Shown: positions 34,901-44,500 of the stretch, one piece after another
Position numbering within the stretch: position 1 is the first letter of the stretch
How the letters are laid out: the number at the start of each line of letters is the position of its first letter
NCBI RefSeq assembly: GCF_051020765.1
Contig: NC_134933.1
Span: 7,537,461 to 7,601,460 of the forward strand
DNA: 64,000 nt
Source of the DNA: Lasioglossum baleicum
Lineage: Eukaryota > Arthropoda > Insecta > Hymenoptera > Halictidae
Direction: 5' to 3'
Notes under the pieces: model-generated
What the model saw: the letters and a program-made list of their open reading frames with translations, nothing else
What the model was told of the DNA's origin: nothing
The model's database searches: none
Program-made: the position numbers and the translations under genes

Positions 34901-37900
34901 TCAACCTGGAAACATTGTCTGCTCGCAGATGAGTATCCGACCACAGAGCTTTATTTTTAATTTAATTAATAACCTTATAGATTGTCCCTCTCTCCTTATG
35001 CAAATCAATTTTTACGCACCTGAACGTGCTTTGAGATCTCGAGCAGGTTTTCAAACACTTAAATGCAAATCCACATATGGATTAATAAATCCTATAAATC
35101 GAATTATTTTCGAACTCCAACACTCTATATAATAGTATTCATTTTTTTAATCGGTCTTTACACACTTTCAAAAAAAAAAATTACGCAGGATTAACTGATA
35201 ATATCAGTACCTTTATACCAACAGTTTTTTGTGCATGTCATTTCTTAGTAATTTACATTAAGTCTTTGTTCTATTGTAAACATTTGTGTAAAAGGACCTC
35301 GGTCCGTTCATAATAAATAATAAATATTTTCTAGGAATGTGTGATATCTGTGATATGTTTTTAGTTTCTACAGTATTGTATACTTATCTTTTAAAAGTCA
35401 ATAAAATTTCACAAATAATTATGCAGACAAATTTTCCTTTCATTTTGCAAAAAAATTCATAGGGTCCTGTACATTAACCCCCTGTGTACACGATTAACAT
35501 TAGAATAGCAGTATGTACACAGAGAAAAGGTTAAATATAACAAATTTTTCGAGAATCAAAGATTGGTGTTTAAATAATTTTTTGATCCACTGTATCTCCC
35601 TCAAGATTAGAAGGGGGTTGAAACGTTTGCAAGACCGCGTGCGCGGGGGAACTCGTACGATTAGTACCGTCGAAACATCCCCAAGCAAACGGCTCCAATA
35701 ACGCGCTAGGCTCAACAGTCGAACGCAAAGAACCATTTTTCTCGGCACCGGGATATTTCAACTGCATATTGCTAAAACGAAGTGAAGGAGAAATCTACTC
35801 ACGTTCGACGGAATTCAGAACAAACGGCTGACTTCGACGTCCCATTTCACTTCATCCACTCCGCGCGAATCGTGCACTCGTTCCCGTCAGAGAAATGCAT
35901 TCGATTTAGACACCAGACACGCTGAAAATTGTCGCGGCGCGAGACAATAACTTTTCTTCTCTCTTTTTCTCTGACCGGCTTGAACGGTTAACCGAGTCAA
36001 AAAAAAGTTACAGCGATGAAAAAATGAGAAAAAAAAGACGAACACGGACGTGTCGAGAGGAAAAAAGAGCGCTACAGTGTGGCTATATTGACACCGATCG
36101 ATCCGTCGCGATAATTATCCTAGTTGCACTTTGGTGCACATTCTGGTTCGAATGTCGAACACAAAGAAAAGATACGGTCATTGTTCGTGCGTATTTCCAC
36201 CAGCTATAAAAATATTTATGTTGACTCTATTCTCCTGAATTAATCTTCTCCGCTCACTTAACACACTTAAGCCATCTACGAATAGCCAATTTGGTAAGTG
36301 GTCGTTTTTAAAAGCCATCCCCAAAACAGAAATAATTTTCGTCCCTTAATCAGCGTTCTAAAATTTTTAGGAAAAATACGAATAGCCTGCAGAGGGTTTT
36401 CAGAAAGCATATAAAGAGGAGATAGAGATTTAAAATATGTTCAGCGTAAAATGGCAATCTTAAATAAAACATTGTTCAACGAACCATCGCTCAATTTTTG
36501 CGCGAAATAAATTGTGCAAATGTTTGCAAAGTTAACCGTATTATTAGCTGCGAAAGTATGTCCAATATGAACATTTTAACATTTCCCAGATAATATTGCA
36601 TACGAAAACGATAATTCGTGAACGCACGAGCGCAAAATGAAAGAATTTCAATAATCAATATGCGGTTCAGTGCGTTTTAGTATTATAATCGTTGGCGCGG
36701 TAGCTCGGCGAGCGATATTTTACCGCTGACATATTAGTAGAAGAATAATAGAGAAAAATAACTGGGAACGGTCAATGTTTCTTGAAACAATAGAAAAATG
36801 TTTTCCATGTAACAATGATTTGGTAAAGGGAGGAACGGTTCTATGAATGTTTTCAGACCGAATGTTTTGTTTGTTTCCGAATTGCAGAGTCCAACGCCAC
36901 CGCAATACGTATTCTGGTATCACAATAATCGAATGATAAATTTCGACACCACGCGAGGCAGCGTAACCGTACAAACCGACGCCACATCGACTCAAAGTCG
37001 ATTGTCGATTCACCAAGCGGTGGAATCGGACACAGGCAATTACACGTGCAGCGCCTCGAATACTAAGCCGGCGTCCATCTTTGTCTTTGTCACAGAAGGT
37101 AGATACTTAGCTGTATTTCATCAATTTGCCCGATATCTTTATCACCACGCTACTGGAAACAATTGTCTGCGCTGCTCAAGTCGTCCAACGACTCGGGTTC
37201 TTCGACGTAACAAATACAGCCTCGAAAAATCATGCGGATTCGTCCGACGCGATCAATATTTCCAGTAGCGTAAATACATACAGTGACCCACAAATGCCCA
37301 CAATGTTTATTCAATTTATTTCTCTTGATCTGTCGCTAAAAAAAATTGGTGCGGCGAATCGAAGTACGATTCGATGATTAAAAACCAATTAAATTAAATC
37401 AAATAAATGTCCGTTCTTGTGTATAAATACGGAAGTAACGCAGTCGAGCGTAACGAAATTTCGCGAATAACCTCGAATAGTTTGACAAGTAACATTTTCA
37501 TAATTAATTTACTAACTTTAAAGACTTCATTGGTGAACTTTTAAGATTGTAGAATGTAAAATGAAGCCTTGGCTACATTCCCATTTCAGTTTTATGCAGG
37601 TTTGATGCTTAAATTGTTAGTTATTAACAAATTTTGGAGAAGTGGTATGTTATGTATGTCTGTCCTTGTCGCACAGTTCGACCCTCCTTGTCTTACGCAT
37701 TATGGGAACTTCCGGAACAATCAGACCGCGCAACAATTGTTAATAACTAATTAACCAGAGTTAATTTGTGAACATTTTCAATTGGATAACATAGAATCAA
37801 CCTCCAATTTAAGAATCAAACCTGCATAAAACTGAAATGGGAATGTAGCCAAGGCTTCATTTTACATTCTACAATCTTAAAAGTTCACCAATGAAGTCTT

Positions 37901-38239
37901 TAAAGTTGGTAAATTAATTATGAAAATGTTACTTGTCCAACTATTCGAGGTTATTCGCGAAATTTCGTCACTTCCGTAACGCTAGAAAATTGTAGCCCCC
38001 TCAGCAAAGAAGTTTCACTTGAAAAATTTGTGCGCCACTGTGCCTCCCGTCGTTTTGTTTCAGACTATTTGAAACGTCGAGACCAGACGGATGTGTTTCT
38101 ACAAATGTGTATTAAACTTGTTACAGGTGACAAAATGGCAGCCATTCAGCGTCGCAAGACATCGGCTGCGGAGAAAAATTTCTGTGAATTGCTAGTACTA
38201 ATTGTCACCATTGCGATAGACGCCGTTTTAACGCGATAA
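22871..38239 (+). CDS. dpr12: dpr-family two-Ig-domain cell-surface protein, probably dpr12 (six coding exons)
   Basis: Coding exons are 22871-22946, 27434-27624, 27770-27931, 28947-29081, 36888-37098 and 38127-38239. They join with consistent phases (1,0,0,0,1) into 888 nt, 295 residues plus stop. Residues 1-22 form a signal peptide. Ig domain 1 has Cys75, Trp92 (ISWIRRRDF) and Cys142 in a DNGTYEC context. Ig domain 2 has Cys184 (SIITLVCIIEK), Trp198 (QYVFWYHNNRMINFD) and Cys242 (SDTGNYTCSASN). The C-terminus ends in a hydrophobic stretch (LLVLIVTIAIDAVL), as expected for a GPI-anchored or membrane-tethered surface protein. Known of the family: dpr proteins bind DIP proteins between neurons and help specify synaptic partners. 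The second domain and the KASN-free SNTKPASIFVFVTEGDKMAA tail look most like dpr12; another dpr member is possible. Long introns are typical. Upstream non-coding exons are likely but not seen. Confidence 0.9.
23870..24290 (-). pseudogene. Tigger/jerky-like (pogo group) transposase remnant
   Basis: The minus-strand frame contains QMPVSRLVIYEKARRFNEKI, then IPNFKASSN and a degraded RHG-like segment. This is the spacing and wording of the CENP-B-type helix-turn-helix domain in Tigger and jerky-like transposases (inPVs-lL-EKA--f-ekLGi-dFkAS-gWl--Fk-RHgi). The invariant Trp of the GWL segment is replaced and the rest does not follow the family. No DDE domain was seen, so this is an inactive fossil. 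Confidence 0.6.
24334..24594. mobile_element. 261 bp inverted-repeat element, CATATCGCA ends
   Basis: catatcgcaccctcgcaaga, then aaagtgacacaa, is mirrored by ttgtgtcacttttcttgcgg, then ggatgcgatatg. TIRs of about 32 bp with few mismatches, flanked by TA-like sequence. Non-coding. Confidence 0.78.
24596..24813. mobile_element. TTAA repeat family B copy with an inserted family A fragment
   Basis: The ends (ttagcccttagcagtcgagg and tccgactgcaaaggatta) resemble TTAACCCTTTGCA-type TIRs. The central attattcataatattgttta segment is shared with 26285 and 31186. A reversed family A left end occupies about 24715-24786. Confidence 0.6.
24860..25014. repeat. Near-perfect 43 bp inverted repeat
   Basis: tgtaatgatgctctcggcgc followed by actggttcgatccaatttta is repeated inverted at 24971-25014 with essentially no mismatches and a 68 bp spacer. 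It is probably a young hairpin MITE. The ggttcgatcc string is not part of a tRNA fold. Confidence 0.75.
25015..26284. other. dpr intron 1 segment, pyrimidine-rich, no exon recognised
   Basis: 25390-25920 is C- and T-rich on the plus strand, giving Pro/Ser-rich open frames in all phases, the longest 168 codons. Composition explains them; no conserved motif was found. Confidence 0.5.
25140..25235 (+). repeat. Purine-rich GA simple repeat
   Basis: gagagagagcgcgagaggga and similar sequence. The matching Ser/Leu- or Arg/Glu-rich open frames on the two strands are artefacts. Confidence 0.85.
26285..26825. mobile_element. TTAA repeat family B copy interrupted by a TA foldback
   Basis: TTAA-CCCTTTACACTCGG at the left is mirrored at the right by ccgaatgcaaaggg-TTAA. 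Removing the TA-flanked foldback at 26373-26661 leaves about 254 bp. No coding potential. Confidence 0.7.
26373..26661. mobile_element. TA-flanked foldback element with ~90 bp arms
   Basis: TA-CAGGTTATTTCACCTAAC at the left is mirrored by gttaggtgaaatactctg-TA at the right. The arms run through ccaccttgaatatctctgtt and catttgacgtatctttaaaa. The centre is about 100 bp and non-coding. Confidence 0.85.
27182..27263. mobile_element. 82 bp TTAA-ended inverted-repeat element
   Basis: TTAA-CCTTTAACTACCCGCGC on the left is mirrored by gcgagggtagttaaagg-TTAA on the right, with a roughly 40 bp loop. It is a minimal hairpin-type MITE just upstream of dpr exon 2. Confidence 0.65.
27434..27624 (+). CDS. 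dpr12: dpr exon 2: stem and first half of Ig domain 1
   Basis: The acceptor is a long pyrimidine run ending tgtttcag at 27433 and the donor is gtaaga at 27625. It encodes residues 26-89, including the NVTVQLGGTAFLHCKVRNL strand with Cys75. It enters in phase 1 and leaves in phase 0, matching its neighbours. Confidence 0.9.
27770..27931 (+). CDS. dpr12: dpr exon 3: second half of Ig domain 1
   Basis: The acceptor is ctgtttcag at 27769 and the donor is gtaatt at 27932. The 54 codons cover residues 90-143: Trp92, the RFQVLHPEGSDDWTLQI segment that is close to invariant in dpr proteins, and Cys142. The exon is 0-0 phased and only 145 bp after exon 2. Confidence 0.93.
28300..28600 (+). repeat. 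Truncated TATACAGGGTG repeat and local AT-rich duplication
   Basis: tatacagggtgagcctccca at 28287 looks like a MITE left end without partner. Downstream, ttaaattaattttttgaaaa occurs twice about 110 bp apart with conserved surroundings. Confidence 0.45.
28947..29081 (+). CDS. dpr12: dpr exon 4: linker and first strands of Ig domain 2
   Basis: The exon has acceptor tgttacag at 28946, donor gtaaga at 29082 and 45 codons, phase 0 on both sides. It encodes residues 144-188, with NLNIVIPEAFILGSGEHHVD and Cys184 in ITLVCIIEK, the conserved inter-domain segment of dpr proteins. The frame that carries it has no long open reading frame and starts at no ATG, so simple ORF calling misses it. Confidence 0.92.
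29520..30050 (+). repeat. Dispersed repeat related to 61745-61975
   Basis: Shares acagtaccgagtacaaaagg and gtgaca with 61756-61778, the ttttgtaaaaattacaagac region, and the gataattgaa...accgg tail. A tail-only copy (29630-29695) precedes the main copy, so units are partly in tandem. Confidence 0.6.
29730..29873. mobile_element. Complete GGGTGGTCCATTT foldback MITE (144 bp)
   Basis: The left end tagggtggtccatttacctt is mirrored at the right by agataaatggaccaccctg, with TA on both sides. The arms extend over most of the element (attacggaaaccagcaggaa against cacgttggtttccgtaat). It lies in a repeat whose unoccupied relative is at 61745. Confidence 0.8.
31395..31606 (-). mobile_element. TA-MITE family 1, reverse copy (first of adjacent pair)
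   Basis: Begins tggactgcggatctttatgc and ends ataaacgcataaagtaatctataagtcta, about 212 bp. It sits immediately before a second copy in the same orientation. Confidence 0.75.
31610..31815 (-). mobile_element. TA-MITE family 1, reverse copy (second of adjacent pair)
   Basis: The left end is degraded (caatacgaatctttatgcaa). The internal and right end (cacctactcatctttgttat, then aaatgcataaaatccgctatcta) match the family. Confidence 0.7.
32760..33105. mobile_element. Foldback MITE with CAGGGTG end, complete copy
   Basis: The left end TA-CAGGGTGTGGCCGGACGG is mirrored on the right, which read inward is TA-GAGGATGTGGCGGACGG, followed on both sides by acaaccgagcagggggtg. About 346 bp. The internal arms match those of the 3567 copy. 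The right end abuts the element at 33108. Confidence 0.78.
33108..34016. mobile_element. TA-flanked 909 bp foldback element with CAGTAAGGAGCAT ends
   Basis: The left end TA-CAGTAAGGAGCATACTG followed by attccacacactttaaat is mirrored at the right (attt aaagtgtgtggaatcggtat, then gctccttactg-TA). A second inverted pair fills the centre at 33590-33790 (gcgaattataaacgatcaaa against gatcgtttataattcgcaaa). A run of G occurs at 33529-33542. There is no transposase reading frame. Confidence 0.8.
34017..36887. other. dpr intron 4, non-repetitive part
   Basis: AT-rich sequence apart from a more CpG-rich block at 35600-36180. No exon with paired splice sites and dpr-like sequence was found here. Confidence 0.5.
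36888..37098 (+). CDS. dpr12: dpr exon 5: main part of Ig domain 2
   Basis: The acceptor is gaattgcag at 36887 and the donor is gtagat at 37099. It encodes residues 189-258 plus the first base of codon 259, with Trp198 and Cys242. It follows a 7.8 kb intron that is heavily populated by MITEs. Confidence 0.92.
37431..38020. mobile_element. Foldback element family C, nearly complete, in the last dpr intron
   Basis: The left part (37431-37640) is repeated in inverted form at 37806-38020 (gggaatgtagccaaggcttc, gttattcgcgaaatttcgtc). The right tip reads ctagaaaattgtagccccct then aagtttcactt. It ends about 105 bp before the final dpr exon. Confidence 0.8.
38127..38239 (+). CDS. dpr12: dpr exon 6: C-terminal hydrophobic tail and stop
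   Basis: The acceptor is cttgttacag at 38126. It restores the phase-1 codon to GGT and encodes GDKMAAIQRRKTSAAEK, then a hydrophobic tail and TAA at 38237-38239. The exon starts only about 105 bp after the end of a large foldback element. Confidence 0.85.
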
Positions 38240-40587
38240 GCGTTTCTCTTCGATATGTCCATAATTATTATTATACCGTTACTTCCGTTTGTGATAGATA
38301 GGCTACTATTCTGCGATTTTGTCCCTCTATTCACTCTCCTTCTTTCCCCTTCATGCTGGACATCTTCATATCATGCGATTTCTCGTTTAACGTTCCTTTT
38401 TAATATCCTTTCTTCCTTATTAGTTTCCTCTTGGCATTCCTCGCAGCATCGATCATCGTCATCCTCTTTACCCGGTATCATTTTCTCGCTCGACATCATC
38501 GTATTCTGCGTCTATCGCCGTCATCCCTCGTCTCGTTTCCTCCGTTTCTCATTTAATCGCCGAGGTTGCCGCCGGCCGAATGATTTCGATATTATACATA
38601 ATACATATATACGAGATTCTCATGGTAGAATATGCGTGTTCCATGACTCGCGTGCGACCGAAATTGTTAGAACGCTCGCGGATAATTGCGATTTCTCTCT
38701 TTCTCTCCTCTCCCTTTTCAACTTTCTTCGATCCCGCTTCCCAGCCACGGCCATTTTCTTCTGTGCGGCGCGGCCGCGCGTTGCAACGGTCTTTCTCGAG
38801 CAATGAAAATTATCTGACCGCGGAGATCGTTTTGGCTAAATCGTAAAAGTAATTGTCGTTCCTTTCTTTCGTTTCCTTTTTTCTCTCTTTCTGTTTCTAC
38901 GAAGGGAAACATAACTCACCGGTAATCATTACACGTGACCGAGTTACGTGAAACGCGAATCGTACCGCAACAAAGAGCACGGTTTTGAGGCGGTTAATTG
39001 TCCACGAAATCGGCAACGGTAAATAGACATAATCTGTCGAGAACAGAGAGCATGCTACGGAACCAATGAGATACTCGCAACAAAAGTTATTTGCGTATGG
39101 GACGTAAACAATTTTCAGTTAAACGGCGGCACACGAGCAAAACGAACATGTTAGCAGTGTTTGCGTATGTTTATTTGCTAAATACAGAGTAAGAAATATT
39201 TATCGATCGCCGGTGGTTACACAAAGTTATACAAAGTCGTGTCCACAAGTTTCGTTGCGGTTTCTTCTATTCGATCAAATAAACGTGTGTCGGAACTGTC
39301 GGAACTCTGTAGAAAGTAATTGGAATACTTGCAATAATTATGCATATTGTTATATCATTTCGATGTAATTAGCTATTGTATTCTATTGGTTTCGTGTATA
39401 TTAGAGAGATCGGTTAATGTACATACAAGTTTCTGCATTTGTTACGTTGGACCTTGTTAACCGAATACTTCCTATGGTTTTGCGTATTGTAAAAAGCATC
39501 GAGGAGTTTATCGTGAAACAATTTCTGTTGTTTGTGCGTACGCATGTCCATTGTAAATACAACAAATACGAAAACGCGTCGATTCCGTTATCTAGTTTGG
39601 TCGAGTGACTTTCCGGCAACGCTTCGTTTCGCTCGGTCCCCTGATCGAAATTACAAAGGTCATCGGCGCGCAATCGGAAAACCTTTCGATTCGCTTTATC
39701 GAGTTATAGAATATATATCACGTGCATACACCTTCGGAAATGAACCGGCGGCAAATCGTTTCTCGGCCGAAGTTCCGCGGGAACGAGCATGTTTCCCCGA
39801 AACATCTGTCCGATGTCAATTTGGTTTCACATTTCTCCGGTCGATTTGTTCTCCTCGCAACTTCACGACGAGTTCTCGGGATCCATTCAGCCGTCGCCAG
39901 AACGAGTAACAATTCCACCTCGTCGTGGCAGGTCCTCGCAAGTTTCGCGCAGCGCTGTCGCGTCCCGATCGCCGCAGATATGCCGAGCAAAGCCAGACAC
40001 AGCCAAGGGAGAGAGAGAACGTGCGTGAACATGAACGAGCAAACTTTTCGAAATTGATACCGTGTTGTCGGGCATCGGGCGTCGAATTTACGAGACCTCG
40101 GGCCGCCCTTTTAATCACCCTCGACCCTACGACCTTCATTCTCACGTCGGTCTCGTATAATTAATCACCACTTACCTCGTTTCAATTTCATTTTATCGAC
40201 GATCGCGTTACCGAACATGCAACGCGGCCGCGCCGCAATCAATATCAACCCGCGCGTGCATTTTCTTATTCGTCGCGCGAGCCCGCTGGAAAACGAAAAC
40301 ATTGTCACAAAACTTCGTCGTCTACACCCGTCCCTCGATTTGCCCGACACTTTCGACGACCCACTTCCGTTCGACACGCTCAAAAAACATTTTTTTCCCC
40401 CCCGATCGTATACACTGCCAGCAAAAACTTTTGTTTTGACACGTTCGGTGCCGGTGTTTATTTAGCTAATGCTACTCGTAGCTGTTCTAGCAAATATGGC
40501 GTATCCATCCTCTCGCTAAATATACAGCAAATATCGCGGAAAACTGCTGAACCCACAGATATCGCGTCGTCTGTTGTAATCTTAAGC
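38240..40587. other. Probable dpr 3' UTR followed by CpG-rich DNA
   Basis: 38250-38800 is pyrimidine-rich and gives a spurious 183-codon frame. 39570-40470 is CpG-rich with overlapping frames on both strands. One minus frame starting at 40032 begins like a signal peptide (see findings). No gene can be supported. Confidence 0.45.
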
Positions 40588-40868
40588 GGGCAGACTCGTT
40601 TCCAGAATTGCAAGCGTTATTCTCGATAATGCGGAGATGGGGTTTTTCAGCGCAGTCCAAAGCGCTAGATAGAAGATCTACTTTTACGTTTGCGAGGCGT
40701 AGTTTGCATTATTCGGCAGCATGTGACTGTCTCAGCTTTATGAAAATAGCTACATGCGCAGCTGAATGCCCCCCCAATAATGCAAATTACGCTGCCGAAT
40801 AAAGCAAACGTAAAAATAGGACTTTCGAATACTGAAAACCCCCATCTTGTAATCCTGGAAACGAATCT
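40588..40868. mobile_element. Foldback element, CTCGTTTCCAG ends
   Basis: ctcgtttccagaattgcaag near the left, then gagatggggtttttcag, is mirrored by ctgaaaacccccatcttgta, then atcctggaaacga at the right. Inner arms acttttacgtttgc and gcaaacgtaaaaat add to the fold. A related fragment is at about 45185-45225. Confidence 0.7.
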
Positions 40869-40874
40869 ACTACC

Positions 40875-41568
40875 TTCACCCCTTGCCGTACCATTTTCTT
40901 TACAGTTACAATGATTGGAAACATCTTCATCCCCAAAAATGTCGTAGGAGGGTCATTCCACGCGAAATCGAACGGTTTTTGTTTTTGACACTTCTTCATA
41001 TTATGAAATATTCATAATACGAAGAATAAATGTCAAGAAATACAAAGAAATCAAACCGAAAAGACGTCAGTGGTTTAAATTATCTGGAAAAGCACCAAAT
41101 AAGTAGCAAGTAAACAATTTTTAATTCTATTTTAAGACAATACAATTTAAACAATTACACTCACACTGACACTTTCTTTACACGTCTGTGAAATCAACAA
41201 TTTTTGAGATATCGACAAATCCTTTGAGAGATTCGTTCAAGAAATACAGAGAAATGTACAACCAAAGACGTCGGTGGTTTAAATTATCTGGAAAAGTACC
41301 AAATAAATAACAAGTAAATAATTTTTAATTCTATTTTAAGACAATACAATTTAAACAATTACACTCACAGTGACACTTTCTTTATACGTCTGTGAAATCG
41401 ACAAATCCTTTGAGAGATTCGATCGAAGGTCACTAAAGACTACAACATGTTCGAACAGAATCCGAAACATTACTCCAAAATGTGTCCGATTTCTAAAAAG
41501 AAAGGCGTAACATTCACACCTGTTAAACTTTATTCAAATCTTCGTTAAAATACGGCAAGGGGTTAAAT
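40875..41568. mobile_element. TTAA MITE family A, long copy with internal tandem duplication
   Basis: The left end ccccttgccgtaccattttc and right end tcgttaaaatacggcaaggg-gTTAA match 17316-17562. Inside, 41034-41237 and 41238-41428 are two tandem copies of about 200 bp (ggtttaaattatctggaaaa, cctttgagagattcg). Confidence 0.7.
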
Positions 41569-44500
41569 AACAAACACGATTTTCTTTACCAAAACTGTAA
41601 AATCTATCTCACACAAGGTCAACAAACGAATTACTGGGTTCGAATAATTGTTTCTACGTTCAAACTCCTTCGACTGTTTGTTCGTATCAAGAATAATGGA
41701 TGATTCAAATGTACAATGTGTTCGTGCACACTCGTTTCGATTTATGCTTCCGAATTTCTGTTCAGCAGAATCGGTACGGTGTCCCATCACGTCAAACAAA
41801 ATGGCGTGGAATACATCAAGACGTAAATCGAGGGACAAGTGTATTAGGTGTACCAACGAATAATCAACTATTTCTTTAGTCGTATGTCAGTATGCAGTCA
41901 GTCACAAAAGTGTGAGCGTCGAAATTATCGCACTCGAGAATGCATATGTTTCAAGTCTTTCATTTTACAGATGCAAAAAGTGTTGCAGATTCTTAATGAA
42001 TACCGATTGAGACTCCAGAGAGTGCTAATGAAATTAGTTTCTTCGATAATGTGATTTCTCGAGATACGTCCAAGTCTAGTAGTTTGTTAGCCGAATAGTT
42101 GTAATAATTCTCGGTATCGTTAAAACTGCTAAATGTACTGAATCTTTTAGAATATTTTAGACGAATAGAGAGAGTCTGTGTACATCTTTGTGACTAAATG
42201 TATGCGGTCGTAATCGGTGATATCTTCGCTGCCATATTGTACCGGGTACCGTATAAAATTGTCGTGGAATGTTGGAGAACGGTAACGAACAATTTTAACA
42301 CTATACCTACCGGAAGATTATTAATAGGATTTTCCAGAAGAAAACATAGAAATTTTCTTTTACATTGCAATATTAAATGAAACAGTTAGTTCACAAGGAA
42401 CAAACAATTTTATTAGTTCACAAGCAAAAATTACTGTTGCTATTGGAGGTTTCATTAAAAAGTGTTTAGCCATGTACCATAGGTTTTTCAAAATTATGCA
42501 TTAATCACCGGTCGGTAACGTGTTAAAGAGGCCGCGTGTATACGTATCTTTTTCTTTAGAACGAACTGTTTCGTTCGACAGAATAGTGAATTACAGATTG
42601 GTACACCCAATATGATTAAAAAGACTGAAAAACTACAAGAGACAAGGTTCTTTCAAGCAAAACAAAATTTTACAAAACATATCCGAATCGAAGGAACCTC
42701 TGTAAAATCGATCGAAAGTTTATTCTCCGTTTCGAGTGAAGTCGAGGGTGAAAAAATGGGTACACTCCTGGATACCGTTTCGCAATACATAGTTTTATTG
42801 AATCGCTAACTGTTATCTTCCCGTAGGAATCGTTGCGCACTCGTCGACATTTCGTCTGCATTAGAACGGACATTCTTTTTATGGGAACGACACCGAAAAC
42901 AGCATTACATATCGTGGTTACGTTAACGACGCCATATTGCTCTGCGAGTAGAACAGGGGGGATTCGATCGAATACATGTGTACGCGAGTAAAGTTGAGAG
43001 ATCTCGGGAAGAAAATGCAGACGAAAAGTTTCAAAAGGGATCAAGTAATCAATATTGTACTTATTTATTATTCGCGTTTAATAGGAACCCACGTGAGAGC
43101 GAGAAACAAAATAAGAGAACACAGACACACACACACACACACACAAACGAAAAACTGCCGTGTCGGTTGACGTAGCGAGACCATGTTTGCGTAACGAACG
43201 TTTCACAAAGTGCTCGTCGAGGCGACGACGACGAGATTTTACAATTCTTCGAAATAAATCTGCGTCTATTAGTTGGAGTTCCCGGATGCATGCGCGCCAA
43301 TCGATTTTCCTTCAATTATGTATCTTCTCGCCAAAGGAACGTCCAGGAACTTTTTCTTGATTGCCTTTCTCGAAAGAAACTCGTTCTAATATTTTTCATT
43401 CACCATTATTGAGATTGCTAAGATGCATTGCTTTGGGTATAAAAACACAGCTAAAAATTTGGATGGATGCATTCTTGTAATTCTCGCGAAGTAACGCAAA
43501 ACGGTCACTTTTATCGAAAATTTCATTTCGATCGAGAAAATTGACGATTCTCGCTCGTTAAGCAGCGTAAATATTTTCGCTTGATCGTTTCATTGTGGTA
43601 CAGGGAGAAGAGTGTGCATTAGGATAATGTGTGCTTGGTTACAGGGAGCTCCACTTTGCTTTAAGAAAACAAAGAGCTCGTTGAAAAGTTGCTGGTTGTT
43701 CCTTTGGCGACCACGTTGGAGCTTCAAGTTCCGCTCGGGGACATGAATTTGTGTGTGCATCGTACGCGCGTCGCGTGCTATTACTATCGATCAAATAGAA
43801 AGAGAGTGAGAAAGAGAGGGAGAGAGGGCGCGCGAGAAGAATGTAAACGATGAGAGAGCGATGTGGGGCACGGGAAGAAGAAGGAGCAAACACGAAGAAA
43901 ACAGAAACACGGAAAAGGCGAAATAAAGCAAGCCACGACTCTTAGGCTTATTTCGATCGATTCATTCACTCGACAGCCTCACTCTACGATTCGTTTGCGA
44001 GGGTACGTTTTCCCGCCACGATCCTCCGCGCCTTGGTTTTCACCTGCGTTCAAACCGACGAAACCCCCTTCCCGCCCCCTAACCCCTTAAGAACGAATTT
44101 TAGTCACGCAATATCGAGGTACTCCATAAATATAGACCTTTTAAAAAAGAAGAAAAAGAAAAGAAAGAAAGAAAGAAAGAAGGATGGGAAGAAAGAAAAA
44201 AGGTAGTCAATCGTAGTCATTTAATAATTCTGATCTCAACTTACAAAACTAGGGTAACTTTAAACGAAAAGAAAAAAGAAACCGGAAGAAACGATATTGT
44301 ACGCGTTGGAGCGAATCGTCGAGACGAGGAGGAAGCAAGCGCAAGATAAACGTTTCTACGGATACTATTTGATTTTTCCTCGAGGATAAACGAAAGTGAT
44401 GAGAACAGGGGGAGAGAGAAAGAGAACGAGAATGAGAGAGCGAGAGCGAGAGCGAGAGAGTGAGAGAAAGGTGAGCGAGCGAGAGAAAGAAAGAGAACGC

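Noticed and set aside
38255..38806. 183-codon frame after the dpr stop
   Set aside because: CT-rich sequence yields Ser/Phe/Leu-rich frames; the opposite strand is also open and nothing looks conserved.
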